A stretch of 64,000 bases of DNA from Euleptes europaea (lineage: Eukaryota > Chordata > Lepidosauria > Squamata > Sphaerodactylidae). The notes under the pieces were generated by a model that saw nothing but the letters and a program-made list of their open reading frames with translations, had not been told where the DNA came from and made no database searches. The position numbers and the translations under genes were made by a program. Positions within the stretch are counted from its first letter, which is position 1, and the number at the start of each line of letters is the position of its first letter. The stretch is from positions 37,116,673-37,180,672 of the forward strand of contig NC_079325.1 of assembly GCF_029931775.1 (NCBI RefSeq). The letters run 5' to 3'. Shown here one piece after another: positions 31,763 through 42,123 of the stretch.

Positions 31763-32252
31763 CCCTGCCTTGCCATTAGGAAGGTCCAGGACTCTGCTGG
31801 CAGCTGTCCACGTCTCCCTCAGGAGGGGATCTTGCACAGGTCAAGAACTAAGCAAGGGTTGAAGAGAACAGAGAAGGGCCTCATTCATCAGTAGGTCTGC
31901 AGAGGCACTCTCACTCAGCTTTAGCCCCGGGCCTGAAACAAGATCCTCTTTTCCCAGAACTGTTCTTTCTGACGCTTGTCCAATCTTCTCATTTGCAAAG
32001 TTCCTCAGGGAAGATTTCATAATCCTCTCTTGGCTGAGAGACTGTTAGCGTTTTGGAAGTTGAGACGCTGAGGCCAACTTACCACCTGGCACTTTGAAAA
32101 CCGTAGCTTTCCTCGACGGAGTGGCGGAGCAGTTATGACCCTCCCCACTTCTGACAGTCTTTCCACCGGACGTTTAGCTACCTACCCTTCGCATTTACTT
32201 TCTGAACTGAGCATTCTAGTCCTCTGCAGCCACAGGATTAAGATCCCACGTA

Positions 32253-32345
32253 GATGGGGAAGAGCTGTGCCTCGGTGGAGAAGCACCTGCCCTTGGCATG
32301 CAGAAGATCGGTCCTGGCAACTCTGGTTAGATGGTCTCAGCAGCT
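32253..32345 (+). mobile_element. tRNA-Ala SINE fragment, rearranged
   Basis: GGAAGAGCTGTGCCTCGGTG and CCTTGGCATGCAGAAGATC recall the SINE head; the rest is degraded. Confidence 0.45.
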
Positions 32346-32396
32346 GCTGCAGAAGGCCTTTCTCTGCAGGCAGGAAAGACAACTGAGAACTTTGTT

Positions 32397-32890
32397 GTGG
32401 CATCATGGTTAGAATATCAGATTAAGATTCAAGAGTAAGGTAGGTAAAGGTAAAGGTCCCCTGTGCCAGCACCGGTCATTCCTGTCGCATGGGGTGACAT
32501 CACATCCCTACGTTTACTAGGCAGACTTTGTTTTATGGGGTGGTTTGCCAGTGCCTTCCCCAGTCATCTTCCCTTTACCCCCAACAAGCTGGGTACCCAT
32601 TTGACCCACCTCGGAAGGATGGAAGGCTGTCAACCTTGAGCCGGCTACCTGAAACCAACTTCCATTGGGATCGAACTCAGGTTGTGAGCAGAGCTTGGAC
32701 TGCAGTACTGCAGCTTACCACTCTGCGCCACAGGGCTCCTAAGATCCTCTAAGATTCAAGAGACTTGGCTTTAAATCCAAATTTAGCCATGGAGCTTGCT
32801 GGGTGGCCTCGGACCGCTCTATTTCTCTCAGCCTTACCTACCCCATAAGGTTGTTGTAAGGATAAAACAGAGGTGGTGCAAACCATTTTT
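32397..32890 (+). mobile_element. Old tRNA-headed SINE split by a younger SINE
   Basis: GTGGCATCATGGTTAGAATA before the insert and GGCTTTAAATCCAAATTTAG ... TCTCTCAGCCTTACCTACCC after it form one old SINE. The inserted element is flanked by a 13-bp duplication TAAGATTCAAGAG. Confidence 0.65.
32443..32739 (-). mobile_element. Type-II-tRNA-like SINE, nested
   Basis: GGTAAAGGTAAAGGTCCCCT ... CTCTGCGCCACAGGGCTC reversed, inside an older SINE, with target copies TAAGATTCAAGAG on both sides. Confidence 0.85.
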
Positions 32891-33517
32891 GCCACCATGA
32901 GGCTCAAGTTAATAACATACTAGGTCATTTCTTTAAAAGAACTGGAAGAGGGAGAAAAGATAAAAATACAGCTAATGAAGATGAATTTCCTTCCTGGTTC
33001 TGTCATTTTTCCTTTCCTCGTTTTTCTGTTACAAAAAGTTAATGCTGGCTACTTGTAAAGTGGGAAATGAAGCAGAAGAGAACCCCTGAATATGTAGGTT
33101 ACGCTTTAGTTATTGGGCTTTCTAACAATGTAATTGCCCTCTTGCAGCCTCTCAAAGGACCAGCATTCTGTTTTCATCAAAGGTCAATCAGATGTCTCTG
33201 GGCAGGCCACATGCAAATCACCACAGTCTTCCCTGTTTTCATAGTGTCTGGTCCTTGAGGTAGACTGCCTCTGACTGTGGATGGTTTAGCATGCCTAATA
33301 GCCTTTGGCATAAAAACATAAAAAGAGCTCTGCTGGATCAGGCCAAGGTGAAATCCTTCTGAGTTGGCTATACCTAATAGTTGTGCTAACACCTCCATCG
33401 GCTGTTCCTCTTGCAAGGGGTGTCAGCTTCTTTTGGGGTTCTGCTCCTGTGCTTTGAATGGCAGGCTGATACGCAGAAATGTAGGGGAGGTGATGGAAAG
33501 AGGTTCAGCTCTTTAAT

Positions 33518-33725
33518 TAGAGTTGCCAGGTCCCTCTTCGCCATCGGCAGGAGGTTTTGGGGCAGAGCCTGAGGAGGGTGGGGTTTGGGGAGGGGAGGGA
33601 CTTCAATGCCCTAGAGTCCAATTGCCAAAGCAGCCATTTTCTCCAGGTGAACTCATCTCTGTCGCCTGGAGATCAGTTGTAATAGCAGGAGATCTCGAGC
33701 CACCACCTGGAGGTTGGCAACCCTA
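33518..33725 (-). mobile_element. hAT MITE (TAGGGTTGCCA family)
   Basis: TAGAGTTGCCA...TTGGCAACCCTA; duplications TCTTTAAT and TCTTCAAT. Confidence 0.87.
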
Positions 33726-33739
33726 TCTTCAATATCCGT

Positions 33740-34740
33740 GTGTTTAGAATCTGCATCTAGTTAAACATGCAGAAGCCAGTCTGGAAGAGAAGATTGGCAA
33801 ACCTAGATTGTGGCTGTTTTTTATCTGTGTTTACAGAATATATCTTTGCTCCTACATAAATAAGCCACCTGCAATTTACCTATAAAATCTCCCTCCACAC
33901 TTTACTCCAAGATGACCTTTGTCTTTTCTGTTGCAGTTCTGTCTTTAAAAGTACAGGCACTTCATGAATCATGGGCAAAGACCCAGTTAATTAACAAACA
34001 GTGCTTTGGGCATAAGAGATCAGTGAGGCATATTTTCCATAGCTCTGTTCTCCTGTTTCTTTATTCACAACTGTGAGAAAATCAACATATAAGATGGAGC
34101 GGGGAGGGGAGGGACAGCCCATAATGAAGCCTGAATGTTGTTTTGCAAACTTTCCAAAATCTGTATTCTTCACAAAGTGTCCCAATTAAACATAACAGTT
34201 TCAGCCTTGCTTGGGAAAGAATAGGTCACTTTGTATTCCCAGAAAATCCGGGTGTGGCGTAAGAGGGCTTCTATATGAAAAGCGTATGTGTTGGGCATTT
34301 AATATGCTTGCAAAAACAGGATCTAGGGAACATTGTGTGTTTTTTAATTTTGCAAGAAACTTGAATTCTGTTTAATACAGAGATGAATTGATCAAAGCTT
34401 CCAGTGATGACTTTGTGGGATCAAATGTTAATGAGCGATAAGTTGAAATGGATGATGCTGTTCCTTGGGGGATTCCTTGGAGGGGTGTCAGGACTTCAGT
34501 TGTTGGAGCAGCAAGTTAGGGTATGGATTTACTGGCCCCATAACAGGACTTGAGCAACTATGATTCAGTCCCTATTGCTCAAGCAGCTAACATCTGCTTG
34601 TTGCATTTTCATCCCACCCTTCCTCTGTGGAGCTCAGAGCAACGTAGGTCTTGTTCCTTCCCACTCCTAAGAGGTGGTGGTTGGCCCCAGGTCACCTGGT
34701 GGACTTCATGACCTTTGCAAGGATCAGCCCATTCAAAGCC
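33740..34740. other. No gene or repeat recognised
   Basis: AT-rich sequence between SAPCD2 and ENTPD2 with no long open frame or familiar repeat. Confidence 0.4.
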
Positions 34741-34751
34741 CACAGACCAAA

Positions 34752-34905
34752 GGTCATAAGAACATAAGGAAAGCCATGCTGGATCAGACCAAGGCCCATC
34801 CAGTCCAACAGTCTGTTCACACAGTGGCCAACCAGGTGCCTCTAGGAAGCCCACAAACAAGACGACTGCAGCAGCATCCTGACAGTGTTCCACAGCACCC
34901 CAAGG
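34752..34905 (-). mobile_element. CR1-like LINE 3' end fragment
   Basis: AAGAACATAAGGAAAGCCAT GCTGGATCAGACCAAGGCCC ... ACAAGACGACTGCAGCAGC, as at 26200. Confidence 0.65.
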
Positions 34906-34909
34906 TCTA

Positions 34910-35030
34910 TCTAGTGTGGTGTAGTGGTTATGGTGTCGGGCTAGTCTCTGGGAAAACCAGGTTGAAATCTCCACTCTGCCATGGAAGCTTGCTTGGTGAC
35001 CTGGGGCCAGTTACTCTGTTTCAGCCTAAC
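34910..35030 (+). mobile_element. tRNA-headed SINE head, cut by a MITE fragment
   Basis: TAGTGTGGTGTAGTGGTTAT ... GTTGAAATCTCCACTCTGCC ... GTTTCAGCC is a tRNA-type head that stops where a hAT MITE piece (35031-35070) begins. Confidence 0.6.
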
Positions 35031-35070
35031 TAGGGTTGCCAACCTCCAGGTACTAGCTGGCAATCTCCCC
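35031..35070 (+). mobile_element. hAT MITE end fragment
   Basis: TAGGGTTGCCAACCTCCAGG TACTAGCTGG then unrelated sequence; only one end is left. Confidence 0.65.
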
Positions 35071-35352
35071 ATGGGGTTATTCACCCCTTTGGGACAGCAA
35101 ATATACAAGTCCTGTATCCCCGAACCTTTCAGCGGAGTGGCAGGGTGGAAATCTTCTAAACTGACAAACGGTTTAATAAGCAAACGCTGCTGTTTGTTGT
35201 GAGAAAGCCATTTTTTTGTATTTTCATAACAACTTACGAGAGCATGAACCATCTCAACGATAGAAGTCCGTTCCCCTTCTCCTCACTGATAGGACAGATA
35301 AAATTTGCACTGCTGGATGTCTCGAGTCCCAACCATGCAAAAGCCAACTGGA

Positions 35353-35557
35353 TGGGGTTGCCAGGTCCCTCTTTGCCACCAGTGGGAGGTTTTTGGGGCA
35401 GAGCCTGAGGAGGGCGGGGTTTTGGGGAGGGACTTTAATGCCATAGAGATCAATTGCCAAAGCAGCCATTTTCTCCAGGTGAACTGATCTCTATTGGCTG
35501 GAGATCAGTTGTAATAACAAGAGATCGCCAGCTAGTACCTGGAGGCTGGCAACCCTA
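35353..35557 (-). mobile_element. hAT MITE (TAGGGTTGCCA family)
   Basis: TGGGGTTGCCA...CTGGCAACCCTA with perfect duplications CAACTGGA (35345-35352, 35558-35565). Confidence 0.92.
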
Positions 35558-35629
35558 CAACTGGACTCAGGAACGGGAGCTCAGAGACCACAAGGGCAAG
35601 AGGCGAGCAGCCTCAGCTGTCAGTCAGGT

Positions 35630-35855
35630 TAGGGTTGCCATCTCCGAATTGGGAAATACCTGGAGATTTTGAGGTTGGAGCTTGAAGAGGGTGGGATTTG
35701 GGGAAGGAAGGGACTTCAATGGGCCATGGCATATGACACCATATAATCCATCTTCCAAAGCCACCATTTTCTCCAGGTGAACTGATCTCTGTCGCCTGGA
35801 GATCAGTTGTAATCCCAGGAGACCTCCAGCCACCACCTGGAGGCTGGCAACCCAA
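35630..35855 (-). mobile_element. hAT MITE (TAGGGTTGCCA family), longer variant
   Basis: TAGGGTTGCCA...TGGCAACCCAA with perfect duplications AGTCAGGT (35622-35629, 35856-35863). It begins CCATCTCCGAATTGGGAAAT instead of the usual GGTCCCTCTT. Confidence 0.92.
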
Positions 35856-36501
35856 AGTCAGGTATGGAGGGCTGGAAGTTGCCCAAGCCCTGGGCTGGCA
35901 CCAGCTGGTAGAAAACAAGTTATGAAAACATCCATGCGAAGGAAGGTGCAGCGTGGAAGGCTGTGCTGAGCTCCAGCCAGCTCGACATTCCTCTTGCTCG
36001 TTCGTATATTTTTTTGCTGAACTTTTATGACCTGCTCACTCATCACCTCCCATTCAGATCTCCTGTTGACCTTGGCTCTGGGGTGCATCCTGCTGTTTGG
36101 GACAGGGGCAGGAAGGCCCCAAGAATGGGTTGCGGGTGGGGCTGCAGGCTTGGGAGAAAGAAGCAAAAGGGAACAGAATGCAGGACAATGGTCTGGGTTC
36201 GGGAGCTTGCCATTTTTTTCCAAGTTACAAAATGGATTCAGCCAAGTTCAGGACAATATTTACCGTAAGTGCATTTGCAAGCACCTGTTGCTTACGCCAC
36301 TTCCTAGGCAACCTCAGAAGCTTACTGCGCCTTCCTCTATGTCCCTGGAAGACTGCCTGACACATCCGAGACAGCCTCTGGGCTTCCCTGAGGTCTGGTT
36401 GGTCACCAGAATGCTGGCCTAAACGCACAGTTGTTCTGATTCAGCAGGATTTTTCTGGCATTCGCCTTGCCTGCAATTGGAGGAGAGAGTTGGGTACACG
36501 C

Positions 36502-36704
36502 TAGGGTCGCCAACCTCCAGGTACTAGCTGGAGAGCTCCTGCAACTGATCTCCAGCCGGTAGAGATCAGTTCCCCTGGAGAAAATGGCCACTTTGGCAAT
36601 TGGACTCTATAACATTGAAGTCCCTCCCTTCCCCAAACATCACCTTCCTCAGCCTCTGCCCCAAAAACCTCCCACCGGTGGCAAAGAGGGACCTGGCAAC
36701 CCTA
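36502..36704 (+). mobile_element. hAT MITE (TAGGGTTGCCA family)
   Basis: TAGGGTCGCCA...TGGCAACCCTA; duplications GTACACGC and GTACACAC. Confidence 0.87.
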
Positions 36705-37119
36705 GTACACACTCAACCCTCTCCTTTAACTCCAATTGCGGGATGCAAATTGGATTTCACTGGGGAGGATGGCACCTTGCGTAAACACAGAGTACCTTCT
36801 GAGATATTCTCTTAGAATCCCCTGCAATGTGTGGCGGTCATTTGCGTGCCAGTGTGGACAGGGGCTGGGGCTTTACAAGCTGCAGGGTGACAACGCCCTG
36901 TCCCAGAGAGTCAACAATCTGAAATGTGACCTAAAGGAGACAGCAAAGGGAAGAGGTATGCTGAGAGAAACAGGGGAAGCATCTGCATTCATTCCAATTG
37001 CACACAGCAGGCTCAGACAGTAATCCTCAACAAGATGACTCAGAAGCAATCCCCATTTTATTCAATAGGGCTTACTTCCAGGAAAGTGTTCTTAGGATTG
37101 CAGACTTAGCTTCAATATG

Positions 37120-37740
37120 GAGAGCCGGGTAGTAGCTGGAGATATTCTGCTATTACGACTGATCTCCAGCCGATAGAGCTCAGTTCATCCGGAGAAAACG
37201 GCTGCTTTGGCCATTGGACTCTATGCCATGGCATTGAAGTCCAGTGGCGGACTGGCCAGGTTGTCAGCTTGCCCGATGGCAAGTGGGCCCAGTGGGCCCC
37301 TGATGAAATGCGCCCCTTAAACATCAGACAATATGTTAAAAATGTTAATGACCTTTTAGTAGCTTGAAAATATACTAGATTTATTTAAAATTATTTATTT
37401 AAATTTTTTTAAAAAAATTAAAAATTCAGCTGTAACAATCTATTTACATTTAGTATCTACTGTATACTGTCAGTAATATGTACAATATATGTACCCTGTA
37501 ATCACTAAAATATATACATTTATTTCGCAAAAAAATTAATTGTACCTTTTTCCACTTATGTATTTTTTGAAAATTTTATTTATTTCTTATAAAATTAAAT
37601 GAGAGCCTTATAGTTGTGGGTGGGCCCCTTTTGTCTCCTGGCAACCAATATTTTTAGACCCAGTCTGCCACTGTTGAAGTCCCACTCCTCCCCAAACCCT
37701 ACCCTCCTCAGGCTCCAAACCCCCAAAACCTCCCTGGTCC
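37120..37740 (+). mobile_element. hAT MITE split by another hAT element
   Basis: The MITE body (GGGTAGTAGCTGGAGATATT ... GGCATTGAAGTC) resumes after the nested element with TTGAAGTCCCACTCCTCCCC ... CCCCAAAACCTCCC. Both outer ends of the host MITE are lost. Confidence 0.8.
37242..37673. mobile_element. Non-autonomous hAT element nested in a MITE
   Basis: Ends CAGTGGCGGACTGG and CCAGTCTGCCACTG (13 of 14 inverted matches); perfect 8-bp duplication TTGAAGTC (37234-37241, 37674-37681). AT-rich 432-bp interior without coding capacity. Confidence 0.93.
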
Positions 37741-38317
37741 TATATTCTGGCTGCTAGAAAGTCATACTGTGTGGAGGTGGCTGCTTCTTTCTGTCTATTA
37801 CATTTTAATCTTGCATTCCGCCAAGGCCTTCCTTCTTCTGTTTTACATAACAACTCTGAGAGGTAAAGCTAGTCCAAAAGAGAGGGAGAGAGTATGCCTG
37901 GCCCGGCTTCATAACTGAATGGGGATTTGAACCTGCATCTCCCCAATCCTAGTTTTACATGCTAACACTACCCCGTCGGGTTTGAGAGATGAGATCTTTT
38001 GGATCCTCTCCGGATTGGGGTTACGCGATGCAAGAATGTGCATGCACACTGGTTGACCCTGGGAACGGCCCTTCCTATTTTGCTGCGTTCCTTCCATCTG
38101 TTCCTTCTCCTCCTACAGCTTGAAGCAGCAGAGGCCCCGCTGAGAATTCAACATCTCTTGTATATTTAAACCTTTCTTCCGCTGGAAACTGACCTTGTCT
38201 TTAGGGAAGGAGTAAGACAATGTGTTTTGAGACCGTAAGGGAAAACTCTGTTGCTGTGATGATGGGAGCAAAGCCAGGAAAAGGAAAGAGGAAAATGGAC
38301 AGTGAGGTTATGTATGA

Positions 38318-38345
38318 AGACTCGCGCACACACACACACACACAC
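38318..38345. repeat. (CA)n microsatellite
   Basis: About 12 CA/AC units. Confidence 0.8.
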
Positions 38346-38747
38346 GCCTTTGCAACAGACACCACACAATGACAATAATTTCACAGCTGAGAACAAGGAC
38401 ATGTATGCAGCCGTCCAGGTCTCATATGGAGGATTACTGTGCCCCACAACGACAAAGTGTCGGGGCTCTATTCTGTCCATGGCTTCCTGCATTCCCTGAC
38501 TTTACTTTTGCTGGCCCTCAGGGGCACTGTTAGTCATTCTGGGGCCCTGGCCAAAAGTCCAGAATGGGCCCCAGACTCCTTGCCCCCTTGCCAGAGCCAC
38601 CCTTGCCCCCAGCAAGGGTTGGTCGAGCCCTCTTGGGATGCAGGTGTGATTTGGATTATGGTATGAACTGCTGCGAGTGGGTGGCCAGGGGCCAGGCAAT
38701 CACCACCAGCATGGTGAGCAGGCAAGGGGGCAGGGTGCTTACTGGGC

Positions 38748-39268
38748 AGAAGAAGAAGAGTTGGTTTTTATATGCTGACTTTCTCTACCTTTAAGGAGAA
38801 TCAAACCGGCTTGCCATCACCTTCCCCTCCTCTTCCCACAACAGGCACCTTGTGAGGCAGGTGGGGCTGAGAGAGGTCAGAGAGATCTTTGACTAGCCCA
38901 AGGTCGCCCAGATGGCTTCATGTGTAGGATTGCGGAAACCAACCCAGTTCACCAGATTAGCTAGGGTTGCCAACCTCCAGGTACTAGCTGGAGATCTCCT
39001 GCTATTACAACTGATCTCCAGCTGGTAGAGATCAGTTCACCTGGAGAAAATGGCTGCTGTGGCAATTGGTTACTCTGTGGCATTGAAGTCCCTCCCCTCC
39101 CCAAACCCTGCCCTCCTCAGGCTCTGCCCCAAAAACCTCCCACCGGTGGTGGAGAGGGACCTGGCAACCCTAAGATTAGCATCCGCCGCTCATGTGGAGG
39201 AGTGGGGAATCAAACCCGGTTCTCCAGATTAGAGTTCACCGCTCTTAACTACTACAACACACTGGCAC
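38748..39268 (-). mobile_element. tRNA-headed SINE split by a MITE
   Basis: AGAAGAAGAAGAGTTGGTTT ... TCACCAGATTAGC before the insert and AGATTAGCATCCGCCGCTCA TGTGG ... TAACTACTACAACACACTGG after it make one complete reversed SINE around the MITE at 38962-39172. Confidence 0.85.
38962..39172 (+). mobile_element. hAT MITE nested in a SINE
   Basis: TAGGGTTGCCA...TGGCAACCCTA with a perfect duplication AGATTAGC (38954-38961, 39173-39180) made from SINE sequence. Confidence 0.95.
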
Positions 39269-39499
39269 TGCAGGTGAGTGGGCAGGCAGGGCGCATGCTG
39301 CTGGTACAGTGAGCAGGTGGGGTGCTTGTCACCACGCAGCAAATCAGCCATCCCAAACCTGTGGGAGCCTGCTCATCCCCTCCTCCTTTCTCCCCTCCCT
39401 GAGGGGAGGGGGCCCACATGCAGGCTGGAGGACAGAGGCCTTTCCAGAGCCATTTTTGCCTCCCAGCAATTCCCCCCTCTCCTAGGCACAGCTTTTCTA

Positions 39500-39655
39500 A
39501 CTTGTGTTATAAAAGTGTCTGTGAAATGACTGCGCACTCGATTCATCTGATGAAGTGAGATCTGACTCATGGAAGCTTATGTTGGAATATGTTTTGTTAA
39601 TCATTAAGGTGCTACTGGGCTTCAGATTAATTTTGCTGCAAGAGGCTAACATGGC
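39500..39655 (+). repeat. Diverged relative of the 16401 palindrome arm
   Basis: CATCTGATGAAGTGAGATCT ... CATTAAGGTGCTACTGGGCT ... GCTAACATGGCT follows the right arm and exit sequence of the palindrome in single copy. Confidence 0.45.
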
Positions 39656-40272
39656 TCCCCCTTTGAAATTATTATAAATTAGCCCATGACAGCCATATGA
39701 ATCCTCCATGAATACAGGCAGTATCATCAAGAGGACAAGCTGCTCCCGCCAGGCCCGTCCTGCAGGTCTCTGGGAGGCATCTGGCTAGCCTTTTGTCTTG
39801 ATCCCCGCAGGGAGATTCTGATGTTCTGATGATGGGAAAAGGCTCCAGACAAAGCCTCCCTGGGCTCTGCCATCTTTGCTGCAGGGCACAGTTGGCCAAA
39901 TGCTTCTTCTGTTTTCTGAGTGGTCAATACATTGAGACCCATTGTCTTCCAGCCCCAACAGTTGTGCCCCTCTGGACCTTTGCCCAAGGCAAGAAGCCAA
40001 CTGTGGGGCAGACTGCACAAGACCGGGAAGTTTTAGCCAGTGACACATTCTTTCCACAAAAGCCAAATCCAGTGAATTGGGGGTATGTGGTTGGCAAGCT
40101 AATTATGGAAGATCAAATAACAAACCAATATATTATGGAGAAATGGCTATAATTAGTCATTTCCTTATCTATCAGCTGTGGGAAGGGTTATTTAATTTTC
40201 ACAAAGACAATTCTGTTCTCCTTCCTTATTGGGCAGAATTGGGCTCTTTGGTACTGCTTGGATGTGCATCTT

Positions 40273-40560
40273 GTAGAATCATAGAGTTGGAAGGGACCAC
40301 CAGGGCCATCTAGTCCAACCCCTTGCAAAATGCAGGAATTTCACAACTACCTCCCCCACACACACCCCAGTGACCCCTATTCCATGCCCAGAAGATGGCC
40401 AAGATGCCCTCCCTCTCATGATCTGCCTAAGGTCATAGAATCAGCATTGCTGACAGATGGCCATGTAGCCTCTTCTTAAAAACCTCTAGGGAAGGAGCAC
40501 TTACCACCTCCCGAGGAAGCCTGTTCCACTGAGGAACCGCTCTAACTGTTAGAAAATGTG
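40273..40560 (-). mobile_element. CR1 LINE 3' end
   Basis: ATCATAGAGTTGGAAGGGAC CACCAGGGCCATCTAGTCC ... CCCGAGGAAGCCTGTTCCAC TGAGGAACCGC is the reversed CR1 terminus, close to the copy at 42124. Confidence 0.85.
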
Positions 40561-40639
40561 TTCCAGTTTGAAATGCTGCAGAAAGTTCTGTGGCCTGGAG
40601 CATGAACAAGTCCTTAAAAATAGGACCTTAACTGATTAT

Positions 40640-40815
40640 CTGAACTGTATGAGCTTCACCGTCTGCTCAGGTTTTCATGGTGCAACAGATTACTGTAACA
40701 AGTAGGGCCTTCTCAGTTGTAGCACCCCGTTGGAGAATTCTCTCCCCAAGATGCTCGGAATGTGTTCCCCCTGTTCTGTTCTTTTCAGTATCAGTGCTAT
40801 TTCAGTAGGTGCTAT
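40640..40815 (+). mobile_element. L2/CR1-type LINE C-terminal fragment
   Basis: AGTTGTAGCACCCCGTTGGA GAATTCTCTCCCCAAG matches the VVAPR.W..LP motif near the LINE protein end; eroded. Confidence 0.4.
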
Positions 40816-40911
40816 TAGGGAGCTGGTACAGCATGGTGGCTAAAAAAATGTAGCTGTGATCTGGGGGGCTTCCATTTCAAATGCTGTTTCTGCCACCAAC
40901 TAACTAGGTAG

Positions 40912-41120
40912 TAGGGTTGCCAACCTCCAGGTACTAGCTGGAGATCTCCTGCTATTACAACTGATCTCCCGCCGATACAGATCAGTTCACCTGAAGAAAA
41001 TGGCCGCTTTGGCCATTGGACTCTATGGCTTTGAAGTCCCTCCCCTCCCCAAACCCCACCCTCCTCAGGCTCCACCCCAAAAGCCTCCTACCAGTAGCGA
41101 AGAGGGACCTGACAATCCTA
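40912..41120 (+). mobile_element. hAT MITE (TAGGGTTGCCA family)
   Basis: TAGGGTTGCCA...TGACAATCCTA with a perfect duplication CTAGGTAG (40904-40911, 41121-41128). Confidence 0.92.
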
Positions 41121-41218
41121 CTAGGTAGAGTTCAGCATGCCCACTCACTCTGAGCCTCCTATGTTGAGGGAAAACAAACTGAAGATGAATCCAGATGAGA
41201 GAGAGCCGATGGCTGGCT

Positions 41219-41455
41219 GGTGTGTGTGTGCCATCAAGTCACAGCCAATTTATGACGACCCCATAGGGTTTTCAAGACAAGAGACGTTCAGAGGTGGTTT
41301 GCCATTGCCTGCCTCCACGTGGGCTGAGAGAGGTCTGAGAGAACTGTGACTGGCCCACGGTCACCCAGCAGGCTTCATGTGGAGAAGTTTGGAATCGAAC
41401 CCGGTTCTCCAGATTACAGTCCACTGCTCTTAACCTCTGTACCATGCTGGCCCCT
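41219..41455 (-). mobile_element. Sauria-type SINE (tRNA head, BovB-like tail)
   Basis: GTGCCATCAAGTCACAGCCA ATTTATGACGACC reversed tail, CACTGCTCTTAACCTCTGTA CCATGCTGG reversed head. Confidence 0.8.
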
Positions 41456-41777
41456 GGCTGGATGGTACACTGCTTTAAACAGGATTGTTCTTCCTACTAC
41501 GGTGTCCAGTTTCGCTGAAAGCGAATTCTTGCTGGATCCTGGTTTCCTGTTGGAGAAAAAAAGTGTCTGTGACAACTATATCTAGTTAGGCAGCTGGCCC
41601 CCTATTTGCAGATGTCTGATCTGGCTGTGCTGATTCTTGCTTCAGGAAATCTAGGCTAGATTACTGTACCTCACTCTACATCGGACTGCCCTTGAAGATA
41701 ATCTGGAAGCTGCAGCTATTGCTGTTTTCAAGTTTGTTTTATTAAATGGTTTTGTATTGTTTTTATGCCCTGGCCTG

Positions 41778-41978
41778 GATGGCCCAGGCTAGCCTGATCT
41801 CATCAGATCTCAGAAGCTGCTAAGCAGGGTCAGCCCTGGTTAGTATTTGGATGGTAGACCACCAAGGAATACCAGGGTTGCTGTGCAGAGGAAGGCACTG
41901 GCAAACCACCTTTGTTAGTCTGTTGCCATGAAAACCCCAAAAAGGGGTCGCCATAAGTCGGCTGCGACTTGACGGCAC

Positions 41979-42026
<48 letters not shown>
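41778..42026 (+). mobile_element. 5S-rRNA-derived SINE with BovB-like tail
   Basis: TGGCCCAGGCTAGCCTGATC TCATCAGATCTCAGAAGC...AGCAGGGTCAGCCCTGGTTA GTATTTGGATGG matches 5S rRNA; tail GGGGTCGCCATAAGTCGGCT GCGACTTGACGGCACTTT and a long CA run (41979-42026). Confidence 0.9.
41979..42026. repeat. (CA)n microsatellite at SINE tail
   Basis: About 24 uninterrupted CA units grown from the SINE's terminal repeat. Confidence 0.9.
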
Positions 42027-42029
<3 letters not shown>

Positions 42030-42123
42030 TTTTGACACTATTGTTACCCACCTTGGTCCTGTGATGCCTGAGAGAAAGTCAGGTATATAAACATTTTAAA
42101 TAAATAAATGTGTGCAAAGCACT

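Larger units (their letters stand above)
41690..42108 (+). mobile_element. L2-like LINE 3' end split by a 5S SINE
   Basis: GTTTTATTAAATGGTTTTGT ATTGTTTTTATG before and GTTACCCACCTTGGTCCTGT ... GTATATAAACATTTTAAATA AATAAATG after the SINE form one L2-type end. Confidence 0.55.

Noticed and set aside
36027-36422. 131-codon frame beginning with a hydrophobic segment (signal-peptide-like)
   Set aside because: No recognisable domain, no splice partner, overlapping frames of equal quality; chance.
36940-37110. Short repeat-like stretch (CAATAGGGCTTACTTCCAGG...)
   Set aside because: It resembles a common squamate repeat end but is too short to classify.
41778-41885. 5S rRNA gene
   Set aside because: Only the internal part resembles 5S rRNA and it is fused to a BovB-like tail; this is a SINE.
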